Assembly: GCF_947623445.1 (NCBI RefSeq)
Contig: NC_135244.1
Location: 9,858,001 to 9,922,000 of the forward strand
Direction: 5' to 3'
DNA length: 64,000 nt
Source of the DNA: Clavelina lepadiformis
Lineage: Eukaryota > Chordata > Ascidiacea > Aplousobranchia > Clavelinidae
Shown here: piece after piece, positions 38,401-48,900 of the stretch
How the letters are laid out: the number at the start of each line of letters is the position of its first letter
Numbering within the stretch: the stretch's first letter is position 1
Notes under the pieces: generated by a model
What the model was told of the DNA's origin: nothing
The model's database searches: none
Seen by the model: the letters and a program-made list of their open reading frames with translations, nothing else
Program-made: the position numbers and the translations under genes

Positions 38401-41400
38401 TTTATACATAAACAGCGATTATGAACCTCAATAACTTTGTGCCTATAATGTTTATCTTTTACTGATGCTGTTTATACTACATGTGAAATTTTAAAATGTA
38501 AATCGGTAAAAGGAACAATATGGCCCGCAAAATACGTTTTGTTGATGTTTTTTTGCAAATTTCGGTTACATAACTGTTTTGTAATGTCACTAGTTTTAGA
38601 TGCTAATTCTACTATAGTCTGTAGGCTAAAATAAAAATTTCCACTGCTTATTATACCCTGATTTTGAAATATGATTTGTCATGCTTGCCGGCAGCATGAT
38701 TAAGCATTGGTTTATGTGACTCATTTACAAAAAGTTTCATTGAGGTCAATTATTTTATTAAAGATAATAAGAAATTTTCCTTGTGTAGTAACTTACACAG
38801 CGTGTGTGATATCATCAAAATTACCACAACTAAAGGGATTAAGATTAAAAAAAATTTTGCGTCACACCAGTTATTGTTTGCAAAATAAAGGAATTTGCGT
38901 CAAGGGCACTCGCTGACGCTCGCCAAAAACAAGAAACTGCGGTTTACTCTTCTGATGTTTTTTGTTCCCACAGTTTCGTCCCATACAGCTGTCAAGGCGT
39001 GCGTTTGTCTCTCTCTGCATGTTCATTTTCAACAAATTAAAGAAAGGGCTTTACAGGTCATTGTTTCTTAAACGATGACATCGAGCAAAACCAAGGTTGC
39101 AATAAAGTCGATGCAGGAATAAGACCAGAAACCGTAAGAATAAGCCCAAATCCAATCACGATAAAAACAAATATTGATATATTGATTTGAACCTAATCAA
39201 AGCAATAATAAGCTTTAATCTTACTTTAGCTATTTTCCAACTTTGATGTCAAGGGATGGCGTTTGATTAAAGCAAAGGATCCTTCTGTTGCATTCAATGC
39301 TTATGATAATAGACAGACAAGAAACGGACTCTGGTTAATACAAAACGCAATTAAACTAAAAAGAATTATTCTTGGCAGCGAACTCCCAAACAAGTAGGAG
39401 TAAGTACAGCACGCATTGTTATTCCACAGAACAGTAAACTAGCACTGAACACAAGCCAGTGCAGGCAGAGGTATAGTTAGTGAAAGGAAAACAGAATTGC
39501 ATTCAATACGGTATTACATTTTTTGATGTTTTACGACGTTGTGGTGTAGTTGTCTCCTCTACTGTTTATGGCAATGGACTCCACTCTTGTATGCTTGATT
39601 ATACCGAATAAAGAAATACTATGCTTAAGCGGCTTATCAAAGGCTAACGATCGCAGTATAACAATGAATACAATATGTACTGGTATTAGTACTGGAATAT
39701 GTATTTGAATCGGTAGCCTACATTCGAAATGGGAACCACTTCGCATTGTTTGCAGTGCGAAAGTTTGCGTCTATATATAATATGCTTGGCCATGTTTTAG
39801 TTTCAGTTGCTTACACTGCACGACCATGTGTGCATATTATTCTATGTCAAATTAATTAACTCACTGATTGGGACAAAAACTGCATGATAATTTACATACC
39901 ATTTGCTTGCTAAACATAATATGCCATAATTCTGGACAATAATAAATAACAGGTTTGGCACTGTTTGATAGAGCGCGCATTCTAATTTAGTGCAATCGGC
40001 GTGAATGGTCTGGGCGTTTTTTTGTAATTATACAGCAGCATGATCTGAAGTTACAAGAATTTCAACAAGTGTTTGAAAAGAGGAAATGGTTTAATAAATA
40101 CGTTGCTCATTATCAAACTACATCGAAGATTGTTATAGCACTTTTAAATTAATACAAAATAATAATATTAAGCGTCATGGAGTTTCTTTCATAGTTTTTT
40201 TTGCACAAGGTACAAAACATCATTTATTTTACTTGATACAAATAGATTAAAAGTCGGGTCTGAACTATCTCCTGGTTGTTAGACAGGTTTTTCTTATCCA
40301 TCAAAAATTAGAAAAGTAGTTTGCATGACAGCGACATTTGTTGCGAATCATAAACCTCCTATAGTGAATGATTTTCACGTGTACATATAGCATTTGTCAG
40401 TGAATTGTTCATATAATGCTTTTACCGAGTATTTTGGCGTTATTGCTTTATATTAAGGTTGTAACAGGAAAGGAAAAATGTATATTAAGGAAGGTAATTA
40501 TTTGAAAGTTATTATCAGTTATGAAAAGTAGACTTTAAATGATTCTATTATGATATGCAGCCATGTTGAAATATAAATTTATTAGTTGTTTTTTGACTTA
40601 AAAGTTTTTGTTGATGACGTCTAACTTACATTAACTGTATACTAAAAGGTCATTAAATGACGTAGAACTGTTGCCGATAGCAGCTTATTTTTTGACTTAC
40701 AAGCAATAAATGAACCTTGCAAACAAAGCGAGTAAATACTAATATAATAATGCTAAAATATTTTGATGCAGAACACCTTGGTTTGACGTCAATATTGACG
40801 AAGATTTCTGTCAAAAACGTGAGCAGTAAAATTATTATTTCACATAATGTGCCATTAAGGTGATATTGTTACCTAAGGCAAGAGCAACCCGGATCAGGTC
40901 ATGATAACACTATATTTAAAGCTTAACCAAACTTTTGCGTCACGTTTATTGCTGGAGGGCTAATGCTAAAATTTAGAGCATGTTTTTCATCAACACTGAA
41001 AATTTTTAAACACAGTGGTACTTTCCTCAGAAATTTCGCAATTAATCGTTACAATCAAAACATAGGATAGATATAGACTTAGATATATATAAATTCATAA
41101 AATCATTGGTACCTTCACAGTTTGGTTTTCGTTATACTAAAATTTGCACATGTGAAATCGAAACAATTTTTAATCAAAGCAAGTCGAACTTGGTTTCGAT
41201 TTGTCTTTGGCATCAAAATTTTGAATACCGTCTCAAATTCTTTGTCACGGTATAGTTCTATGATTTTTGTGTGTTTGTAGTAAGACTTTTAAGACCTGTA
41301 TATATTGTCTGTGGTAATGACTACTGTATTCTAAAAATGTCATTGCGTAATATTGGACTACAGTAAGTTAAAGGACTGGCTAATGCAGATCAAGAGATTC

Positions 41401-42905
41401 TCTTGTGCTGGTCAAATCCTTTTCTGCAAACCAAGTCAGCTCTTTGAGTTAACAGGGTAATTAATTTTAACTCGGTTAAGCACACACCAAGAAACAAATT
41501 GTGCGATGTCATGTAAGAAAATCGTGTTTCTGTTGCCAAGAAATTTGGATGGAAACTTATTTCAGCGAACACTTCTGTTTGATCTATCTTTTTCTGTCTA
41601 TCAAAATGTGTTTAGCATAAAATTAGCGCAAGCCTTGTTAAAATGTTTTTCGGAATCGAAGTTTTAAATATTATTCAGTAGATCACGCAACTACAACCGA
41701 AACTTGTATTATTGGAATCAAAAAATAATATGCATATAATCGTAAAACGTTTTTGCAATCGAATCAGTAAAATGCAGTATCTTGCTGAGTAAAAAAAGAA
41801 ACTTAATACAAGAGATAAAATGCTTATCCGTCTTTGTGATTTGTTTTCTATATGCGACAGCAACTCACTTCAGAGAAAATATCTTGCCGATGGCGATATT
41901 ACATTTTTTCCTCGCGTATTTCAACCGAAGTAGTACATAGAGAAGGTCATAATGTTCAGTGATAGCAGTCTAGGCATCGACACCTGCAGGTTTCAATTGT
42001 CTGTGGCGTTTCAAATAACAAAAGATAAAAATCAATGGAAAGGAGATGATGGTATGAAGTATTACATATAGCATTAATAAAACTTTGTTGCAATGGAAAG
42101 CTGAAGGGAATAAACTCTAGCTTAGACAAATTTAAAAAGCTGAGAAAAGGTTGTAAAAACAATTAAAAATATTTAAATAATGATTAGACAAATGTAACTT
42201 AAAATTAGTACTTATAAAAGTTATTAGTAATTAGTATTAGTAAAGTTAGTACTAAAAAGTTAGTAACTTAAAATCTTTGTGAAAATAATATAAAGAAAAT
42301 GAGTGAACTAACATCGTCTAAATATAACTAGAAATGCCTTTAAGACATATTGTTAATTATTTATTTGCAAGACTGATTAATTATAAGCCTACATAATTGA
42401 CTATAGCTTATAGACTCTATTTAATACAATTAGCAAATTGAAGCAAAACATCTTTTTCACCTTGCAATTTTTTGACGACTGCACATATTCTAACATTGTG
42501 CAAGAACAACGGTCGTTTGTTCATTGGCAACTTTACGCAACTTATAGGTTAATAGCGCAAGCGTAAAGCGCAAAGCGCCATCAAAAGAGTCTGTAATGGC
42601 GAAAGTAAATAATTTTGAAAGAATTAATCGATTCTCTTTCATATCCAAGATGTCACATGGCCACTTTTTCACGTTTCGATTTTGTAAAATGTTTTGCAAA
42701 TCTTCAGCATTTCTAAATGCAAGGATGAAAATGTATTGTGGAATAGAATCAATAGCCTACGCTGCTGAGGTCAACATCTGAATTGGTTAATAACTAACAA
42801 AGACCTAACGGAATTAATGCATTTTCTACTTTTACGTACAGAAATTTGCATATAGAATTTTCTTTGAATAGTATTGTTGCAACTGTGGAAAGTAATTCTC
42901 TAAAA

Positions 42906-45900
42906 ATGAAAAAGCAACGCTTTCAAAAGAAGTTGCTTTTGCTGCAAATCTTCCTATTTGTTTCTAAGCAGGTCATATTTGGACAAAGCGTTACTTCAAC
43001 AATACCCGTGCCAGGTAACTAAATCTTAAGAATGTGCGGCGCTTTGTTTCTTACTCTGAATACCCTTAGGCCTGTAAAATTTCTCAAAAAAGTTTTCTCG
43101 AAGCATTAGAACACATGTTAATTATAAGCTATATTGCTTATATATTTATGTATATATATATATTGTATATACTAGTATATATATACCGTACAGTTTATAC
43201 ACTTAGCCCGACGTTTTATAATTTGATGATAATAAAATAGGTATCAAAACTTTGTATCTTGTTTGTATTAAATTAAAATAGCTATCATTAAAGCGTATAT
43301 TGCCTTTAAGATAACGCAGTAAGTTGATCGATCAAAGATAACTCACAAAATGAAATTTAGTCCAATTTAAAAACTGTTCTGATGTAGAGTGTATCGATGG
43401 TGCAAGCACATGGTATAACGGCACACACAGCTATACTGAAAGTGGTATTCTTTGTCAAAGATGGGATGTGACAAAGCCACACAAACCCAATCACATTCCG
43501 GCTGACGGTGGAAAACACAATTACTGCCGGTAAAAATTGAATGAAACTGTTTAAGGCATCTGTTTATAATACTGCAAAAAGACTTGGTCTTATATACTTG
43601 TGGGTATAATGCATATATGGAATATTCTGGGGTGGATCCCTATTGAAAAAAAAACATGGTAGCTGTTGTATAGATATACCAAACTTTATGCATTTCATTT
43701 TAGTTATTGGATGTTAATAATATTCAATATTTAAAGCAATGATTATGTAGTTTATATTTATAATTTCGAAACAGAAATCCCGACGGTGATTTGAGTGGAA
43801 CATGGTGCTATACAACAAATCAGACCAAGCGATGGGAATATTGCTACATTCCTAAATGCAGTCAGTATGAGATATGTATAAGTAATGGTTAAAGTAGGTC
43901 TTGATAAAGTTTATGTATAAAATAGTTGTTTTTTGATCTTGGATATTTTTTGTGGCGTTTAGGTGATGATTCCTTGGTAGTTTGGACAAACTATGACGCA
44001 ACAAGCGAAAGCTCCCATATATTATCAGTTCATGCCGATCCTGAAATTGTTAAAAACCAGACTGGTCAGACAGGCCATTTCAATGTGTCCATCTTGGTAA
44101 AGTCTAATGACTCTGTCGCAGAATTTTGGTCAGTCACTGGAAATTACCACAGAAACGTCCTTTTTTACACCGACTACAGGTATCACTAGCATTTCAAAAG
44201 TATCTTACCACAATGGACCCTTTCCGAGTTACCGCGTTACATTTTATCATGTGAAGGATTTCATATGCAAATCACCTGAACGAAATTTTTAAAATCCAAT
44301 GGGTAGAACGTTTGTAATTTAAAAAAGAATCAAAGTGGGTCAACATTTTCAAGTTGTTAAGTGTTAAGTATAAGCGATCGAAAAAACCTTGCCACACAGG
44401 CAGTATTTCGGAAAGGGTCTATTGTAAGCTATAACGTTAACTATAGAGAAAATTTTCAGTAGGAAGTCACAGTTACTTGCTGCATGAAATCGAAGAGTGC
44501 TTTCTGCTAAAATCTATAATTTGCACATGGGGCGTTGTTTATTGTTAATGACTGCGTTTTTACCATCTAGATCGGAGTATATTGGAGTGCGCCATCTCAA
44601 GCATGATCTGACATTAAAAATGTACGAGGGTATGGCACATGGAATCGAAAGTATGGCATATGATTGGATGACCAGAAACCTTTACTGGACAGACTCAGAA
44701 TTCAAATGGGTCATGGCTTCGGAAAATTCATTTCGTTATTACACTCCAGTATATCGTACCGATGATCCACCATATGCCTTGGCCATTCATGCAAAACATA
44801 GGTAATTTATGTATAGTTTTGTTTTAAAGATAAAAAAAATAAAGCGAAATCAAAAATAGGCTGCACTTTGGGTTGAAATAAAACATAAATGGTGGTTTTA
44901 TTATTTGTAACCTGCGTTTCAGGCAACTATACTTCTCTACCTACAAAGCTCTAAAATCGAAAATCATTGTAACGGACATGGCTGGTAAAAATGAAACGGT
45001 TTTGTTCCAGTTTCCAGATGTCTTTGATGTCACTGGACTCACTATCGATTACACAGACGAAAGGTTTGTCTAAATCTTTGGTTCTTAACTTTTTGCTGTC
45101 CCCAAAGCTAATGTGGACTTATTCGCCTTTTTACTTATGGCTAAGGTTAAAAAATTAAGCTACAAACAATTTTTCACAACTTACTACATTACGACAGTAC
45201 AAAAAAAGACAACACTGAAACTTTATTTGTCCAATGAAGCCTAGTTAACGTTGTACGGCGAAGCACTGATGATAATAAAAGATGTGAAGTTTATTATTAA
45301 AATGTCTCTGGGGTCCTATAAAAAAAGTACACAAATTTTTGGTTGAAAAAGGTTGATCTAGAGTTCTAGACTTTAGGTTCTAAAACAATTTAAGGGCTCT
45401 TACTTTGTGACGCACCAAAACGATTTGTTCTACATACTATCGAGTGCCAAATGTAATCCAAGCATGATTGTTTGCAAAATATTTTCAATAAAAGACTGCA
45501 GTCACAGTTAGTGATTGCGCGTTTATACTGTAATTGCTAGGCTGCTCCAGCAATATAGCTAATTGAAGGGAAACTGAAAATGTTGGAAATAGGATGCACA
45601 CCGGAATTATGTTACATTCCAAGAAGTGTCGTAGAAAGATAGACAAAACAACGGCATATATAGTGACTCCCCCCACTAATTTCCTAAATATGATCTAAAA
45701 GCTCTAAAGCATATGTGTACTCAAATTACTCCTGAAATGTTGGGTTGGGATGAAAGCAAAATTATTTTAAGAAGATGTTTTTAACGTATTATAAGGTTTC
45801 ATTGGCAATGTCTGTGTCGTATACCAACAAACAAGATTTCATTAATGTTTTGTAGATTATACTGGACTGATTTTACTGGTTACGGAGGAATGGTAGTCAG

Positions 45901-48900
45901 CAGCAAACTGGACGGAACAAACAAAACGCAACATCACTATAGGGGTGGCTCTATTTTTTGGGGCGTCGCAGCGTATTTGGTAAACATTTGTTAATTTATT
46001 CATCCTCATGCTTTATCACAACAGCTCACATAACTTTGCCGTGTAACAATTAAAAATACCGTTAAAGAAAAACTATACATACCGTATCTGTATTTATAAC
46101 AGGACTACTTATATGTGACTGACGTTCATGCACGATACAGTCCGAATTCACAAAAGTACTATTCGGTTTGGATTATTACCAAGAAAACTAAGAAAACCTT
46201 TAGGTATACCCTTAATGGTAAACCAAGAGGAATTGCAGTTCTTAGTAAAAACGAAGAAAGAGATCCATTAGTTAATGGTGAGGTTTATCTGCACAGACAC
46301 ATTTGCAAAGTATAGCTTCGATTGGATAGCTTTAAATTAAGAAATTTAATTCGTTTAGATCCAAAGCACGGACGTTGCAATGATCCCGGAGTACCGAAAT
46401 GTGCTCATATTTGTCTTCCTCGTATTAATGCAACAAGAGAATGTGCTTGTTCACTAGGTTATCATAAGGTTGATGAAACTAAATGTCAATCAAGTAAGTA
46501 AAAATTTTTTTAAAGTTTGCGATCTTTTCATAGAAACCATACGTACTACGAATTGTCAATTATTTTTGCAGGTATCATTAATGATGAATTCATCCTTATT
46601 GCTGATTCGGGTCAAGGAAAAATTTTCCAATTACCAATTGGCAATGCGATAAACACCACCTCCAATTATTCCATCTATCCAGCTCCAAGTGAGTCATACA
46701 TTTAACCACGTGACCAACACGATAGCCTTTACCATGTTTTAACGGTTACGTAGTTTTTATCAAAAAAGCACAAACACAGCTTTAGTCTAAAAAACCTTTT
46801 TGCTTTTTTATGTAGAAATAAATGTACAAGTTTAAATTTCATTTACAGCTGGCACGTCTCGGGTTGCCACCGTTGCCGCCGACACGAATAGCAACTTCGT
46901 TTTCTGGTCAGATAAACAGTACGGTTCTATTAAAAAAGCTTTACTGGATGGTACCCGTAAGAAGACGTTGAGTTCAGCGAGTCACTGTACGTTGATGCAT
47001 TATATGCTATGGCGGCTAGTTGCAATTTTTTGATAATGACACACTATATGATAACGTTGTCATTTGAAAATTACAGCGGAAAGTCTTGTCGTTGATCCCA
47101 TATCTGGCAATGTGTTTTTCATGAATAGTGAATCAGAGTCGATTTCAGTTATGTCCTATGATGGACAAGCTTACAAGACTCTAATGACGAGCGAATCAAT
47201 AAACGCAAGCATAAAGATGGTTACACAAGACAGTGTTAACAGGTATAGTTGTCATTTAGCTGTGAAAGAACATTGGAGAAAATTATTGGAATTCTGAAGC
47301 GATTACTTAAATTACAGTACCTTATGTATACACCCAATCTGGACTTTTTCCACATTAAAAATGCATATTACTATATTTTAGGAAAATATATTGGACTGAC
47401 ACAAACAATACGGAAGGTCAGGGACAAGTCTGGAGAATGAATTTAGACGGAACCAAGAAAGAAGTTGTTTTGTCTGGTCTTAACTGGCCTCACGCTATAA
47501 CTATTAACCATGAGAGTAAGCTCATATACCATGGCATTAATAAAATAATAACTTAATGCTTGACCAACTTTTTTCATCTTTTTTCGACTTCATTAGGAAA
47601 GAAACTTTATGTGGCTGAAGCAAAAACTGCAATGATCTATGAGGTCGATCTTGATTCAATTAAAACTATAATATCAACGTCACCACAAGACATCAAAAAA
47701 CAATTTGATTTAGCCGGTCACATTACCAGGCTTGAAGTCTACATTAAAGAGTAAGTTCAACAGTTGTAAATCAACGATTCTCGAAATGGTATCTCAACTA
47801 ACCAAGAGATTAAACAATCAAGTAATTCTATACTAAGTAAACTAGAAGTGATTTTCTGTCGCAACAAGTTTAATTCATTTACTTGGTTATGCACAAATAG
47901 AATTGTGGTATTTGTGTCACAAAAGAAGTGAAATAGAAGCAAGCTTGTACTTACCGAGATCTGTCATTATTAACTGTAATGCACCATACTGTTTGCAGCA
48001 TAAAAGTCCATAGAAACAACCTCTATTTGATTGACGACAAGACATTTAGGGTAGAAAAATTTAGTCTGGAGACTGGTCCCAGTTCATTGACTTCATTCGG
48101 CCCATCCGAATTCTTCGCCTTGTCATCAATGACCCTTGTCAGCAAAGAGTATTATAAATCATATATAGGTTAGTCACTTTTTTGTACATTGAAGTGCCTT
48201 TTTAATAATATGGCGTTTCATCAACACTTTTTGTTGCTTACAGCCACCATTCCTTCTCCTTGCAAGCGACGTTCGACCAAGTGCCATGAACTATGCGTAG
48301 ACATCAGCGATACCGAGTCTAAGTGTATATGTGGCGATGGAAAACGCCTCTTAAGCACTGCTTGTGTAAATGATGGACTTGGAGCTAGTAAGAAGTTTTG
48401 CAGCCAAGATTTGTAATCTTTAATATAGTTTAAAACTATTGATTTCATGTCAAAGAAATGCCCTACAAAATAATGAGAAATACTCAAATTAAGATAACTC
48501 TTATTAAACCAAAATTCAACTGCAACTTTCTTGCGCAATTTTCAGACAAACCTCCCAGTACAAATTACACTTGTCCGGACAACGTCAATTTAGATTTGCC
48601 TCAATGTGAAAGTTTTACTTTCACAAATGGAACTTGGTCCGAGCCTACATGGATAGATGATAGTACTCCGGGTAAGCTTATCAGTAAAACATCAAGCGAG
48701 CTATTTGCTTATATAACGAGTTAACGACTAAGATAGACGGTTTATTTGCAAAAAGGTTCTGATTGCTAAAGTAATCATTTTATTGTTAAAGTTGACAGTT
48801 TGTTCTTGAGACGTCCATCGATACCAGTTTCCCTTGGGGCCGGAAGACATTCGTATATATTCAGTGCAACAGATGCCCAGGGGTTAACTGGTTACTGCAG

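Larger units (their letters stand above)
29283..42905. other. 13.6-kb region between the two divergent receptor genes
   Basis: No exon could be supported on either strand. It contains a GA microsatellite (30272-30293), a mariner-like end (30891-30917) and a complete hAT MITE (35106-35438). A minus-strand open frame at 36271-36561 (about 96 codons) has no recognised domain and lacks a clear start. Promoters of both receptor genes should lie near its edges, but no core element could be assigned by eye. It could hold enhancers shared by the pair or unrecognised non-coding RNAs. Confidence 0.5.
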
